A stretch of DNA of 32,538 nt from Flavobacteriaceae bacterium (GTDB lineage Bacteria > Bacteroidota > Bacteroidia > Flavobacteriales > Flavobacteriaceae). This document shows, piece after piece, positions 15,905-26,300 of this stretch. Made by a program: the position numbers and the translations under genes. The notes under the pieces were generated by a model. It saw only the letters and a program-made list of their open reading frames with translations. It did no database searches and was not told where the DNA came from. The DNA lies in NCBI GenBank assembly GCA_015490835.1, contig WFXA01000188.1:1-32538 (forward strand). The letters are read 5' to 3'. Each line of letters opens with the position of its first letter. Positions within the stretch are counted from its first letter, which is position 1.

Positions 15905-16699
15905 ATGAAAAACATACTTGTCCCAATCGGAAACAAAGAAAACGGAGTTAATAACCTAAAATATGCTATTAATTTTGCAGCAATGACAGGAGCTAAAGTT
16001 TATGTTATTAATCTCTACAAAGAATTTTCTAAAGTTGCCGGACTTACAAAGGTAAATCAACTATTAATTGAAGAAAGTGAAGACTTGTTGCAAGAAGTAT
16101 TAACACAGGTTGACACCAAAGGTGTTGAAGTAATTGCCAAACCGATTAAAGGTGACCCTTTTGAAGGAATTAAACGACTATCTGAAAAACTAAACATAGA
16201 TTTAGTAATACTTTCGCCACAAAGTATCGATATAAAAGAAGAGGTGTATTTAGGGAAAGTAGCTTCAAAATTAGTTAAACAAACAAATATTCCGCTATTA
16301 ATTGTCCCTAAAGGATATTTATTTAGAAAATTTGAATCGATTCTTTTAGCCTTAAAAAACGGTCATCTTGAAAAAGAAGGACTATTTAATATGTTAAAAA
16401 CATTTGTTCAGGTGTTTTCGGCGAAGCTAAAAATTTTACAAGTTGTTACGCCGGATTTATCCAAAAATGAAGTAGAAATAGATCCCAATCTAAAAAAACT
16501 AGCAGTATCGTTTAAAGTAACTAAAAACGCTACTCTGTTTCAAGGGGTTTTAGAACATTTTCAATCTCATAATCCCGATTTGTTATGCGTAATTAGAAGA
16601 AAAAGAGGGTTTTTTAAAAAATTATGGGATCGAAATGTTATCTTAAAAAAAGATTTTCATACTAGTATTCCTTTATTAATTTTAAAAGGGGAAGAGTAG
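15905..16699 (+). CDS. Universal stress protein (UspA family), tandem domain
   Basis: This 264-residue cytoplasmic protein begins MKNILVPIGNKENGVNNLKYA, the classic start of a Usp fold. The first domain runs to about residue 140, ending in TNIPLLIVPKG. A second, more divergent domain ends TSIPLLILKG, giving the two-domain arrangement common in Bacteroidota. The ATP-binding G-x2-G-x9-G-S/T loop is poorly kept: the region before TNIPLLIV reads VYLGKVASKLV, so nucleotide binding is doubtful. Its role would be stress endurance or signalling; the specific trigger is unknown. It stands alone, transcribed divergently from the GNAT-MATE operon and ending in a hairpin next to the tRNA gene. Confidence 0.85.
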   Translation: MKNILVPIGNKENGVNNLKYAINFAAMTGAKVYVINLYKEFSKVAGLTKVNQLLIEESEDLLQEVLTQVDTKGVEVIAKPIKGDPFEGIKRLSEKLNIDLVILSPQSIDIKEEVYLGKVASKLVKQTNIPLLIVPKGYLFRKFESILLALKNGHLEKEGLFNMLKTFVQVFSAKLKILQVVTPDLSKNEVEIDPNLKKLAVSFKVTKNATLFQGVLEHFQSHNPDLLCVIRRKRGFFKKLWDRNVILKKDFHTSIPLLILKGEE

Positions 16700-16706
16700 T
16701 AAATAG

Positions 16707-16736
16707 GAATAAACCCCAACGAAATGGGGTTTATTC
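16707..16736. terminator. Bidirectional hairpin between the Usp gene and tRNA-Ala
   Basis: GAATAAACCCCA (16707-16718) pairs perfectly with TGGGGTTTATTC (16725-16736) across a 6-nt loop. It begins 7 bp after the Usp stop codon and ends 2 bp from the tRNA 3' end, so it can serve both convergent transcripts. No clean T tract follows on either side. Confidence 0.6.
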
Positions 16737-16738
16737 TG

Positions 16739-16812
16739 TGGAGAAGATGGGACTCGAACCCACGACCTCTTGACTGCCAGTCAAGCGCTCTAGCCAGCTG
16801 AGCTACATCCCC
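16739..16812 (-). tRNA. tRNA-Ala (anticodon GGC)
   Basis: The reverse complement folds into a 74-nt cloverleaf. The acceptor stem starts GGGGATG, the D arm contains GCTC...GAGC, and the anticodon stem CTTGA/TCAAG carries loop CTGGCAG, so the anticodon is GGC reading GCC/GCU (Ala). The T arm is GTGGG TTCGAGT CCCAT and the discriminator base is A. The G3-U70 pair that marks alanine tRNAs is present. CCA is not encoded. Position 6-67 is a U-U mismatch. A weak -7-like box TACTTTCG lies at 16825-16832. Confidence 0.93.
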
Positions 16813-16859
16813 AAAACTAGACTGCGAAAGTACTAAAACCCAATTAAAAAACCGGCACT

Positions 16860-17702
16860 TTATTTTAAAAAATTAATGCTGGCTTGTGTTGCTTCTTTTA
16901 GATGATTAGGTAAATCATTATCCGTCCAAGGGTGTTTTGCTCCAAAAACGTGGTCTGCTTCGTTTATTTCAAACAATTTACTTGCATTCCCCCATTTATG
17001 TAATTGATTTGCTTCATTTATGTTTACGGTTGGGTCTTTTGTTCCGTGTACTATTAAATACGGTTTTTTTAATTTTGTAACAGCTCTTTTTATGGTAAAT
17101 CGTTCTTCGTTTTCCAGAAAATCTTCAAAAAATTGAAAGTAATGTGGCATTTGTTGTTTGGTTCTTCCGTTTTCAATATACAATACGCCCGTCTCTTTCC
17201 ATTGTTTAAACTCAGGTGTTTCTTCTTGAAATCGTATTCTAAAATCACTCACACTCGCCCATGTAATTACTTTATTTATTCGCGGGTCTTCTTCGGCTTT
17301 AATTAATACAATTCCTCCTCCTCTACTGTGCCCTATTAGATTTATATTGTTTTTATTTATTTGAGAAGAAAAGGGATTGTTGGAAAACAAAAAGTCTAAA
17401 ACACGGTTTAAATCATCCAGTTCTTTGCTAAAATTGTTATTTGCAAAAGCCTCTAAGTCGGGAAAATCTATGGGTTGTTTTGTAGTGCCTCCGTTATGAG
17501 AGAAATTAAATTTTAAAAAGAAAAACCCCGCTTTTGCAAACATTTGGGCAACTAAATCCCACGCTCCCCAATCTTTAAACCCTTTGTAACCATGACAGAA
17601 TATAACTACAGGTTTTGGTTTGTTATCATCTTTAAAAAACACATCATATATAATGGGCTTTTTATTTTTGGAAACTAAAATTTGATTTTTTATCTTTTTC
17701 AT
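16860..17702 (-). CDS. Alpha/beta hydrolase (dienelactone hydrolase-like)
   Basis: This 280-residue cytoplasmic protein has no signal peptide. It shows the alpha/beta hydrolase pattern: oxyanion region IFCHGYKGFKDWG, nucleophile elbow GHSRGGG (Ser126), acid residue in VHGTKDP (Asp223) and catalytic His251 in EADHVFGAKHPW. The substrate is unknown; relatives include acyl-peptidase-like and dienelactone-hydrolase-like esterases. It lies only 23 bp after the AddB-like gene on the same strand, with no promoter in between, so it is probably co-transcribed with it. Confidence 0.85.
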   Translation of the reverse strand: MKKIKNQILVSKNKKPIIYDVFFKDDNKPKPVVIFCHGYKGFKDWGAWDLVAQMFAKAGFFFLKFNFSHNGGTTKQPIDFPDLEAFANNNFSKELDDLNRVLDFLFSNNPFSSQINKNNINLIGHSRGGGIVLIKAEEDPRINKVITWASVSDFRIRFQEETPEFKQWKETGVLYIENGRTKQQMPHYFQFFEDFLENEERFTIKRAVTKLKKPYLIVHGTKDPTVNINEANQLHKWGNASKLFEINEADHVFGAKHPWTDNDLPNHLKEATQASINFLK

Positions 17703-17725
17703 GAGTTTAAAAGTTTTGGCTCATT

Positions 17726-20437
17726 TCATATTTCTTTTTCTACAAACGGTTGTTCGGGGTTAAAAATTTCAACTAATAACGCGTTTAGTTGTTCTTGAAA
17801 CATTTCTAAAACTTCTTTGGTTACCCAATGGTACGTTTTGCTTCTCTGAGCAGGTGATTCTTTAATACCAAACGGCATAAAACCACTTTTTAAATTTTTA
17901 AATGAAAGAATCCCTGCTTGCGCTTTTTGAAAACCATAAGTGTAGTAAATCATTAATGCATAGGCTAATACCTGAAAAGATTTACTGAAATTATAATCGG
18001 TTATAATTTGATTAAAATCAACTATTTTTAAGTCTTTATTTTCTACTTTTCCTGTTTTATAGTCAATAATCCTTAGTTCGTCATTAAAGCGATCTAAGCG
18101 ATCTATTTTTCCTTTTAGAGTAATGTTAAAATCGAGTTCTTTAACATAAATTGACGTTTGCAATTTACGCTCCAGCTCAAGAATTGTAATCGTGTTTCCT
18201 TTTTCAATTTCTGAAATTTCATGAGAAATAAAATTGTTCACATATCTTTTAATCACCTCTAATACCAGCAAATTTTTCCCAATTTTAAAAGAATTTTTAG
18301 GAAAATATTTACTAAACTGAAGGGCAACTTCTGTGTTAATTTTTTCTTTTAGTTTTAGTAAATTATCTTTAGTTAATGGTGTTCCTATTAATGGTTTATA
18401 CAAGTTTTCGAGTGTGTCATGAACAATGGTTCCAAAGGTGTTTGCTGCTATATCTTCTTCAATTAAATCCGGCTCTTTTACTCCTAATATTGATGTATTA
18501 TAAAAATCTACGGGATTTCTAATGTAATTAATTAACGCAGACGGAGAAAATCCGGATGCAGCCATTTTTTGTAGTTTTTGATAAACTCCTTGTGATTTAG
18601 CAATGGTTACCGGTTGCTGTTTATTGATTTTAATATTGGGAGATAAAACAATATGTTTTATTGTATGGTTGGGTATTTTTTCGTTTTCTATTTGATAAAT
18701 AAACCTGCTTTTTTCGGCGGTATTAAGACCGTCTGAAATGCCATTATATAACAATGTGATATCGGTAGCTCTATGTAAGACACGATAAAAATGATAGGCA
18801 AACACTTGTTCTTTTTCAAAACGTAACGGCAAACCAAATTGTTTTTTTACATCGTAAGGCAGGTAACTGTTTCTGTGCACAACCGATGGTAAAATCCCTT
18901 CATTTACAGAGGCTATTATTACGGTTTCAAAATCTAATACCCTTGTTTCCAGTAACCCCATAATTTGGATACCTTCATTGGGGTTCCCTTCAAAATTAAT
19001 TTTTGTGGTTTGCGCAAAGTCTGAAAGCAACTGATAAAAAACAGAAAGAGATTGGATGTTTTTACCTAAAGACTGGTTAATAGTACTCGTTAAATTATTA
19101 AATTCAAACAACGTAACAACATCAATAGTAGAAATCGATTGTTCTTTTAGATAGTTAATTAGTTGTTGTACATTGTTAATTGAGTCGTTATTTTTCCATT
19201 TACTAAAAAGCAACGTTAATTCTGGATTTGTTGTCTTTAACAACGAAAAAAATTGATTTTCAGAAAGGTAATTGTAATTGTTTTTATGTATTTTTTTGAC
19301 TGCATCCTGTGCATTTTTGGTAAAAAAAGTTATTAAAGGATGGTTTAGAATAGCTAAGACATCTTTATAGTATAATTTTTTGTGGTTGTAATTAATCTGT
19401 AATTTAATGATAGATGTAAAAAATTCGTACAAAGGCAAATTCTTTAAGGGCAATCCCATTGTTACATTAAAATCGCAGTCTTTTGGAATGGAATACAGCA
19501 AGGGTTTTAGTAGCTTCTCATCTGCTAAAACAATGGCTGTTTTGTTTCGCTTTTCTTCAGAAAAACTTCTAATTAAGTTACCGATATATTTAACTTGAGA
19601 AATATTCTTTAAAGCCTCGACAATGGTAATGTCTTTTTTTTCTTGATAATTTGAATAAACTATTTGTGGTTGATGCGATTGATAATATTTCCAACCGTTA
19701 AAAATTTTATTCATAAAAACAGAGGCACTATGCTGCCTATCGTTTATAAAATAACTGTCGGCATCCCACAATACAGTTGTATTTCCTGTTTCTAATAATT
19801 CTTGAATAATAACTTCTTCGGCTTTAGTTAAGGCGTTAAATCCAATAAAATAATGAGGTGTTTTACTGTTTTGTTGTATATAGTGTTCTATATCTTCGGC
19901 AGCTTTTCTGCTAACCATTCCTCGATACCCGAAACTCTTCTGGTAAAGGTCTTCTCGTAACTGGTTGTAAAAAAAAGGTAATGCTTCCCAAAACTTAATA
20001 TAATTTGTTATTAAAGGGGTTTTATTTTCTTGCTGAGACCAGTGGTTTATTTCTTGAACATTTTTTAGATAAGAGAATAATGAATTTACAGGGGCTAAAT
20101 ACTGATCTATTTCGTTAAAATCGTTTAAAATAGTGTTTATCCAAGAGGCAAAAGTTAGAAAATCATCTTTCTCTGAAAATGCTTCTGTTTTTAAATAAGA
20201 TGAATAACTCGTAAATAATAACTCTATTGGGGGTAAAATTGTTAAACCTGAAACCTCTTCAAAAAAAGATTCGATGCTTAAAATTTTTGGAAAGAAGCTG
20301 GTTTTAGAAACTGTTTGCTTTAATTTGTCTTTAAATGCGTTAGCTGATCTTTTACTAGGAAACACAAAAATCGCTTGAGAGAGATTTGTTTGTTTGTTTA
20401 AAATAACGGATAATGATGTTTCTAAAAAAGATTCCAT
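17726..20437 (-). CDS. AddB-like PD-(D/E)XK exonuclease/inactivated helicase
   Basis: At 903 residues this is the second subunit of an AddAB-type helicase-nuclease that processes double-strand breaks. The N terminus (FVFPSKRSANAFKDKL) aligns with the AddB nucleotide-loop position but lacks a GxGKT Walker A, so the helicase part is probably inactive. Mid-protein motifs such as IQIMGLLETRVLDFETVII and VFAYHFYRVLHRA are helicase remnants. The C-terminal RecB-like nuclease has GTIVHDTLENLY and LRIIDYKTGK (catalytic Asp and Lys near residue 793), followed by FQVLAYALM. The usual iron-sulphur Cys cluster is not seen. The start codon lies 13 nt after the ompA terminator hairpin, and no -7 box was found, so expression may depend on read-through. 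The AddA-like partner is about 3 kb upstream. Confidence 0.82.
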   Translation of the reverse strand: MESFLETSLSVILNKQTNLSQAIFVFPSKRSANAFKDKLKQTVSKTSFFPKILSIESFFEEVSGLTILPPIELLFTSYSSYLKTEAFSEKDDFLTFASWINTILNDFNEIDQYLAPVNSLFSYLKNVQEINHWSQQENKTPLITNYIKFWEALPFFYNQLREDLYQKSFGYRGMVSRKAAEDIEHYIQQNSKTPHYFIGFNALTKAEEVIIQELLETGNTTVLWDADSYFINDRQHSASVFMNKIFNGWKYYQSHQPQIVYSNYQEKKDITIVEALKNISQVKYIGNLIRSFSEEKRNKTAIVLADEKLLKPLLYSIPKDCDFNVTMGLPLKNLPLYEFFTSIIKLQINYNHKKLYYKDVLAILNHPLITFFTKNAQDAVKKIHKNNYNYLSENQFFSLLKTTNPELTLLFSKWKNNDSINNVQQLINYLKEQSISTIDVVTLFEFNNLTSTINQSLGKNIQSLSVFYQLLSDFAQTTKINFEGNPNEGIQIMGLLETRVLDFETVIIASVNEGILPSVVHRNSYLPYDVKKQFGLPLRFEKEQVFAYHFYRVLHRATDITLLYNGISDGLNTAEKSRFIYQIENEKIPNHTIKHIVLSPNIKINKQQPVTIAKSQGVYQKLQKMAASGFSPSALINYIRNPVDFYNTSILGVKEPDLIEEDIAANTFGTIVHDTLENLYKPLIGTPLTKDNLLKLKEKINTEVALQFSKYFPKNSFKIGKNLLVLEVIKRYVNNFISHEISEIEKGNTITILELERKLQTSIYVKELDFNITLKGKIDRLDRFNDELRIIDYKTGKVENKDLKIVDFNQIITDYNFSKSFQVLAYALMIYYTYGFQKAQAGILSFKNLKSGFMPFGIKESPAQRSKTYHWVTKEVLEMFQEQLNALLVEIFNPEQPFVEKEI

Positions 20438-20450
20438 AGCCTAAAAATAA

Positions 20451-20478
20451 AAAACGCTCCGAAATATCGGAGCGTTTT
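20451..20478 (-). terminator. Intrinsic terminator after the OmpA gene
   Basis: AAAACGCTCCGA (20451-20462) and TCGGAGCGTTTT (20467-20478) form a perfect 12-bp stem with a 4-nt loop and T/A tracts on both sides. It follows the OmpA stop codon by 23 bp. Confidence 0.88.
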
Positions 20479-20501
20479 TAAAAATTTATTTAGTATTTAA
20501 G

Positions 20502-21887
20502 TTAGTTTTTCACTAATCTTATTTCTACTCTTCTGTTTAAAGCTCTTCCGGCTTTAGTTTTGTTAGAAGCAATAGGTCTATCTTCTCCAAAACCTTGTGC
20601 GCTTAAATGAGATGATGCAACTCCGTTAGAAATTAAGTATTGCATTACAGAGTTTGCTCTATCGTCAGAAAGTTTCATATTTGAGCTTGCAGAACCCACA
20701 CTATCTGTGTGTCCTTCAATTGCAAAATGAGCGTTAGGGTACTCTTTCATAATAGCAACAATATCGTTTAATACTTTGTAAGATTGTTCTTTTATAGAAG
20801 ATTTTCCTGTATCGAATAATATTGTTTTAGCATACTCATTTAAAGTTTTAACTATATCTTCGGTTACTTCTGGACAACCTTTGTTTGCAACTGTACCTTT
20901 TACTTCTGGACAGTTATCGTCTTTATCTAACACGCCATCACCGTCACCATCTTTCCAAGGACAACCTTTGTTAGCTCTTGGTCCGGCTTCGTTAGGACAA
21001 GCATCTTCGCTGTCTTTAATACCGTCGCCATCAGAATCTGGACATCCGTTTAGAGCTGCAATACCGGGAGTATTAGGACATGCGTCTTGAGGATCGGCAA
21101 TACCGTCACCGTCTGTATCTGCACAACCATTAAATTCGGCTACACCGGGAGTGTTAGGACAAGCATCGTTTCTATCTTCGATACCGTCTCCATCTGTATC
21201 AGGACAACCATTAAATTCCGGAAGACCCGGAGTTTCAGGACATTCATCATCTTGGTCGTATATTCCATCACCATCTGTATCTTTTCCACCAAATTTAAAT
21301 TTAACCCCAACTACGTGTTGGAAATGTGTTGCACCGTAGTTTTCTTCAAACGCATGTTTGTAAGTAGATTGGAATTGAAGTGCTAAACTTTCTGAAAGCC
21401 AAAAATCAACTCCAGCGATAACGTTAGCTGTTCCATATCCTATATCATCAACCCAAGTGTAACCACCACCAATACCAAGATTAGGGTCAAACCATCCTGT
21501 TTTTAGCATTTGCCCTAAAGCATATTTTATTTCTCCATCTACTGAATAGTAAGACATACCGTCTACTCTTGTGTCTCCCACTTTTGTGATTTTGTTTACG
21601 GCTCCAGCGGCACCAAAAGTAAAACCACTTCCTATATATCTATTTATACTAACTCGAGAAAGTAGAGGAGCTATATTATAGTGGTCATTTTGGTTAAAAT
21701 ACTCGTCAAAAATATCTCCTTTCGTAGCTTCTCCAAATCTGCCGGTATCACTAATACCAATAGGATAAAAGTCTACACCATTAACCCCAACTCCAATAGC
21801 CCAGGGGTTGTTCTGGTCTTGTGCATTTACCGTACTTAGTCCTAAAACTAGTAGGGAAGCAACTAAAAATTTGCTAAGATGTTTCAT
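20502..21887 (-). CDS. OmpA family outer-membrane protein with thrombospondin type-3 repeats
   Basis: This 461-residue protein anchors the outer membrane to peptidoglycan. It has a signal peptide (1-22, cleavage at VNA|Q), an N-terminal beta-barrel (about 25-200), and five calcium-binding TSP3 repeats (203-339, consensus DTDGDGIxDxxDxCPxTPG). The C-terminal OmpA peptidoglycan-binding domain (about 350-461) has [24 protein letters not shown] (residues 391-400) and LSDDRANSV with the conserved Arg410. The last residues are [10 protein letters not shown]. It is a single-gene unit with the best promoter of the window and a strong terminator, which suggests an abundant surface protein. Confidence 0.94.
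   Translation of the reverse strand: MKHLSKFLVASLLVLGLSTVNAQDQNNPWAIGVGVNGVDFYPIGISDTGRFGEATKGDIFDEYFNQNDHYNIAPLLSRVSINRYIGSGFTFGAAGAVNKITKVGDTRVDGMSYYSVDGEIKYALGQMLKTGWFDPNLGIGGGYTWVDDIGYGTANVIAGVDFWLSESLALQFQSTYKHAFEENYGATHFQHVVGVKFKFGGKDTDGDGIYDQDDECPETPGLPEFNGCPDTDGDGIEDRNDACPNTPGVAEFNGCADTDGDGIADPQDACPNTPGIAALNGCPDSDGDGIKDSEDACPNEAGPRANKGCPWKDGDGDGVLDKDDNCPEVKGTVANKGCPEVTEDIVKTLNEYAKTILFDTGKSSIKEQSYKVLNDIVAIMKEYPNAHFAIEGHTDSVGSASSNMKLSDDRANSVMQYLISNGVASSHLSAQGFGEDRPIASNKTKAGRALNRRVEIRLVKN
20871..21281 (-). repeat. Five TSP3-coding tandem repeats (~81 bp) in the OmpA gene
   Basis: The DNA repeats with a period close to 81 bp, each unit encoding DGDGIxDxxDxCP and a GCP-type end. The second and third units are the most alike. 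The fifth carries an extra Asp-Gly (DGDGDGVLD). The repeats are coding and in frame, so recombination between them would change the length of the linker. Confidence 0.8.
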
Positions 21888-21921
21888 ATTCGATTGTTTA
21901 ATTTTTAAGTGTTATTGACTG

Positions 21922-21951
21922 CAAAAGTAAGTTGTTATAAGTTATTAACAA
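21922..21951 (-). promoter_or_regulatory. OmpA promoter: TTG, 19-bp spacer, TACTTTTG
   Basis: On the minus strand TTG (21951-21949) is followed after exactly 19 bp by TACTTTTG (21929-21922). This is the full Bacteroidota consensus for the primary sigma factor. Transcription would start near 21917, leaving a leader of about 30 nt. Confidence 0.75.
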
Positions 21952-22014
21952 AAGCAAATCTATAAATTTTTTTTCAAATATAGTGTAAATATAATCAAAA
22001 TTTATGGTTTTAAG

Positions 22015-23208
22015 CTAAATCACCCCTAATTTTTCCCCAATTTTTGTAAAAGCAGTTATTGCCTTGTCAAGATGTTCTTTAGTATGGGCGGCTGATAGTT
22101 GTACCCGAATTCTCGCTTTCTCTTTTGGTACAACCGGATAAAAGAAGCCTATCACATATATTCCTTCGTCTAACAGCATATCTGCCATTGTTTGAGAAAG
22201 TTTAGCGTCATATAACATAACGGGAACAATTGCTGAATCACCATCAATAATATCAAATCCAGATTTTTTCATTCCGTTTTTGAAATATTGAGTGTTAGAC
22301 TGTAACACATCCCTCAATGTGGTGTCGTTTGCCAAAATATCAAAAACTTTTATAGATGCGCCTACTATGGAAGGAGCCAAGGAGTTAGAAAACAAATACG
22401 GTCGTGACCGTTGTCTAAGCAATTCAATTATTTCTTTTTTTCCGGTTGTATAGCCTCCCATTGCACCGCCTAAAGCCTTGCCAAGTGTTCCGGTAATAAT
22501 ATCTACTCTTCCCATAACTCCCTTTTCTTCCAGTGTTCCTCTTCCTGTTTTTCCTATAAATCCTGCCGCATGACATTCGTCTACCATAACCATAGCATCA
22601 TATTTATCGGCTAAATCGCATATTTTATCGAGAGGAGCAACAATTCCGTCCATAGAAAAAACACCGTCTGTTACTATTATCTTATGTCTGGCACCGTTGT
22701 TATTTGCAGCAATAAGTTGTTTTTCTAAATCTTCCATATTGCTGTTTGCGTATCGATAACGCGCTGCTTTACAAAGACGTACACCATCTATTATTGAGGC
22801 ATGGTTTAATGAATCTGAGATAATAGCATCTTCTTTGGTTAGCAAGGGTTCAAAAACACCACCATTTGCATCAAAAGCTGCAGCGTAAAGAATGGTGTCT
22901 TCTGTTTGATAAAAATCGGCTATTTTTTGCTCTAATTCTTTATGAATATCCTGGGTTCCGCAAATAAATCGCACCGAAGACATTCCGTAACCATGCGTGT
23001 CCATTGCTTTTTTTGCAGCTTCAATAACCTCTTTGTTGTTGGACAATCCCAAGTAATTATTGGCGCAAAAATTAATAACCTCTTCACCGGTATTAATTTT
23101 GATTACTGCTCCCTGTGGCGAAGTGATAATTCGTTCTTTTTTATATAATCCGTTGTTTTTTATTTCTTGTAATTCTTGAGCAAGATGTTCTTTGATTTTT
23201 CCGTACAT
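22015..23208 (-). CDS. kbl: Glycine C-acetyltransferase (2-amino-3-ketobutyrate CoA ligase)
   Basis: This 397-residue PLP enzyme of the alpha-oxoamine synthase family cleaves 2-amino-3-oxobutyrate with CoA to glycine and acetyl-CoA, after threonine dehydrogenase. Visible motifs: [12 protein letters not shown], the [15 protein letters not shown] loop, [23 protein letters not shown] with the PLP-contacting Asp and His, and [13 protein letters not shown] with the Schiff-base Lys244. The length and the [15 protein letters not shown] segment fit Kbl better than BioF or serine palmitoyltransferase. No tdh is adjacent; Flavobacteriaceae often keep it elsewhere. It has its own promoter box 24 nt upstream. 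Confidence 0.92.
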   Translation of the reverse strand: MYGKIKEHLAQELQEIKNNGLYKKERIITSPQGAVIKINTGEEVINFCANNYLGLSNNKEVIEAAKKAMDTHGYGMSSVRFICGTQDIHKELEQKIADFYQTEDTILYAAAFDANGGVFEPLLTKEDAIISDSLNHASIIDGVRLCKAARYRYANSNMEDLEKQLIAANNNGARHKIIVTDGVFSMDGIVAPLDKICDLADKYDAMVMVDECHAAGFIGKTGRGTLEEKGVMGRVDIITGTLGKALGGAMGGYTTGKKEIIELLRQRSRPYLFSNSLAPSIVGASIKVFDILANDTTLRDVLQSNTQYFKNGMKKSGFDIIDGDSAIVPVMLYDAKLSQTMADMLLDEGIYVIGFFYPVVPKEKARIRVQLSAAHTKEHLDKAITAFTKIGEKLGVI

Positions 23209-23231
23209 TACTTTTTTTGTTTTTGATACTA

Positions 23232-23239
23232 CAAAGGTA
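23232..23239 (-). promoter_or_regulatory. kbl promoter, -7 box TACCTTTG
   Basis: It is an exact TAnnTTTG match in the 137-bp gap after the AddA-like gene, 23 nt before the kbl start codon. No TTG is seen at the -33 position. Confidence 0.5.
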
Positions 23240-23345
23240 GTTTTTTTAGATAAAATATAGGGTGTGATACTTTTTTAATTAAGATGGTTTATTATTTAGG
23301 ACGATGTGAAAAAACAGGATAATCATTATGCAATCTTTATTGAAT

Positions 23346-26300
23346 TTAATTCACATTAACTAAGTCCGGATACGTTTCTGAAATATAAACCAAATATTTG
23401 TGAATAATCTTATATCCCATATTAGACAAGGCTTCTGCATATTGATTAATTTGTAGCTGATGCGAGCTGTTTTTGCTGCCGGTTTTGTAATCTACAATTG
23501 TCACTTCATTGTTGGTAGAAATATTAATTCTATCAGGAATAATAATTTCGCCTTTTGCATTACAAATTTCTTTTTCAGTATAAATAGTTTGAGACACTGA
23601 AGCATCAAAAAGTGAGGTTAGTTTAGGATGCGAGAGCAGTAACTCAATTTTGTTTTTAATCTCCCGATTAATTGGTTGGGTTTGTTTGAATGCATCAAAA
23701 TCTTGATGGTATTTTATTTTTGCCATTAGTGAATGAAACATTTTTCCTTCTTCAACCGAAAGGTGTAAGTTATTTTTCCATAAAAGAGCATTTCCGGCAG
23801 CTATTTTTAGCTGTTGTGCTTCAGAAAATACCGAGTTATAATTAGGAGTAATTTGCAACCTTTTATTACTATTATTTTCCTGTATTTCCGGCGGGGAAAA
23901 AGCCCCTTGTTCATAGATTAATTGGTCGTCATTCCATATATTAATTGAAGAAAAATACGCTTTAAAAAACTGATTGAATTTTGAAATAGGCTTGTCTTTT
24001 TGGGTATCTTTTGGCTTTTCAGAAAGTACATATAATTGATCAATAGCTCGTGTAAAAGCAACGTATAATATATTAAAATTATCTAATTCTAATTGATGGG
24101 TTCGTTCTTCAGTAATACATGCTCCTTGTTCTCCTCCATATAGTTGCAACTGTTGGTTGTAATTAATTAAAAATTCGTTAAACGGATATTCATTTTCTTC
24201 TTCGGTTAAGACATACCAAGCTTTTGGTTCTATTTCTTTGTAAATGTCTTTTTCGGCATACGGAAAAATTACCACCTCAAACTCCAGTCCTTTTGCTTTG
24301 TGTACTGTCATTAACTGTACACCGTCTATATTTTCATTGGCACTTACGCTTAGCTTGTTCTTGTTTAGTTCCCATTGTTCTAAAAAAAGTTGTTTTCCGG
24401 TAAGTGGCTGTTGTTCAAATTGCCATACAAAATCCATAAATTCAAACAAGTATGCGTCAGATTCTTTATTAAAACCCAATTGTTGAATGCAATATTCGCA
24501 ACCTTCATAAAGACCTGATTTTTGTAGTATTTGAAAATCTAGATTTATACTATATCTTTTTAGTTTTTCTGAAAAAGATTTTGGTGAAGTATTTAGTAAT
24601 TCCGAAAAAAAGGTGTGTTGGTCTATTTGTAGGTCAAAGTGCTTATGAAGAAAGTAAAGCAGTTCTATTTTTGCTTGTTCGTTTTCGGGATAAAGAGTAA
24701 GTGTTAAAACTGTAATAAGACATTTTATTTTTGAAGCATATTGCAGTAATAAACTATCTGGTGAAACAACCGGAATGTCTTCCTCCATTAAATATTTTCC
24801 CAAATAAGCAGCTTCCTCATTTTTTCGAGTTAAAACGCAAATATCCTTATAGTTATAATCATTTTCTTTTAGTTTTTTTATAATTGCCAAAACTTCCTTG
24901 GCTTGTGTTTCTTTTTTATCTTCTTCCTCGTCGTCCAGCACAAAAGTGAAGTTTATGTACCCACCTTGTTTTTTGGTGTGTTTTTGTTTGTTTCCGTCTT
25001 CAAAAAGTTTTTTGTGTTTGGGGTCTCCAAGATATCCGGAGAGGTAACTGAAAAACCGATTATTAAATTTAATGATTTCTTCTCGACTTCGATAGTTTGT
25101 GTCTAAACTTTTAACCTGTTGTTTTTCTACAAAAGGTTGGTGATGATTTATAAGATTTAGAAATTGTTCGGGCAGACCTCCTCGCCATCTGTAAATTGAT
25201 TGTTTTACGTCTCCTACTAATAATAACGAACCTTTGTTGCCGTCATGGTATTGTTGTGACAAAGCATTTTCGATTAAAGGCATTAAGTTTTCCCACTGTA
25301 AGGCAGATGTGTCTTGAAACTCATCGATAAAAAAATGTCGGAAACGCTCTCCTAATCGTTCATAAATAAAAGGCGCCGGCTGATTTTTTATCTGTTTATT
25401 AATGAGTTTATTAAAGTCGGAAATAGGCAAAATGTTTCGCTCTGTTTTTAGTTGCTCTATTTCTTGTTGTACTAAATTAATAACCGAAAGCGGTGTGATG
25501 TTTTTTAATAACGCCTCGGTTAATTGTATTTTAAAAAGTAATTGCTTTATCGATAAAAACTGTTTAGTTATCTTTGGCTGAATGGCTTCCATTACCGAAG
25601 CGGTATGAGGATCTTTTTTTGGCAACCCTTTGTTGTACATTGCTTCGCCGGTTATAAGTTTTTCTTGCCATTTTAGTTCAAATTTAACTGCAAAATCTCT
25701 CAACGAAATTTTCTTTAAAAATTTAGGTAAATATTGTCCCGAAAAATCGCTAAACTCAACTCCCGATTGCGAGATAAGCGCAAGTGTTTCTTCGGCTATT
25801 GTTTTTGCTTCTTGAGATAATTTTCTTTTTTTAGAAAGTAATTGGTTTTTAAACTTAATAAATGTTTTAGTGTCTTTTTCCAACAACGTTTTTATTTTAT
25901 CTGCATTTGTTTCGTCGTAAATTAATTTGGCTGCTTTTGCTATGTCTTTTGTTATGTCCCAAGATTTATCATCATCTAATTTTTCGAGTGCATAATCTAG
26001 AATAAAACGTGTGTTGTTTTCGTTCTCTCCTGTTTTGTCAATAAGCCTGTCAACCGCTTCAGAAATAAGAAGCAGGATGTCTAAAAAAACCTCAAAATTG
26101 GCTGCTAGTTTTAGCTCTTTTGCAAAGGTTCTTATAAGTTTATGGTTAAAACCGTCTATTGTTTCAATAGTAAAGTTCGAATAGTGATTTAAAAGGTGTT
26201 TTAAAACATTCCCCGCTTTTATCGCCATTTCTGAAAACGTAAAATTGGTTTCTTCAGATAAGACTTTTGCTATTTCTGAAGGGTTTTTTTCCTCATTCCA

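Noticed and set aside
15714-15951. Two short plus-strand ORFs over the GNAT-Usp junction
   Set aside because: Both lie antisense to the GNAT N terminus, and the longer one runs into the Usp start in another frame. Neither has an RBS.
20881-21386. Repeat-rich antisense ORFs and a CRISPR-like look in the OmpA gene
   Set aside because: The ~81-bp units are in-frame TSP3 repeats of OmpA. Spacing, lack of palindromic repeats and no unique spacers rule out a CRISPR array.
23209-23345. Terminator or small gene between the AddA-like gene and kbl
   Set aside because: I found only the kbl -7 box; no stem of convincing length and no ORF with start signals.
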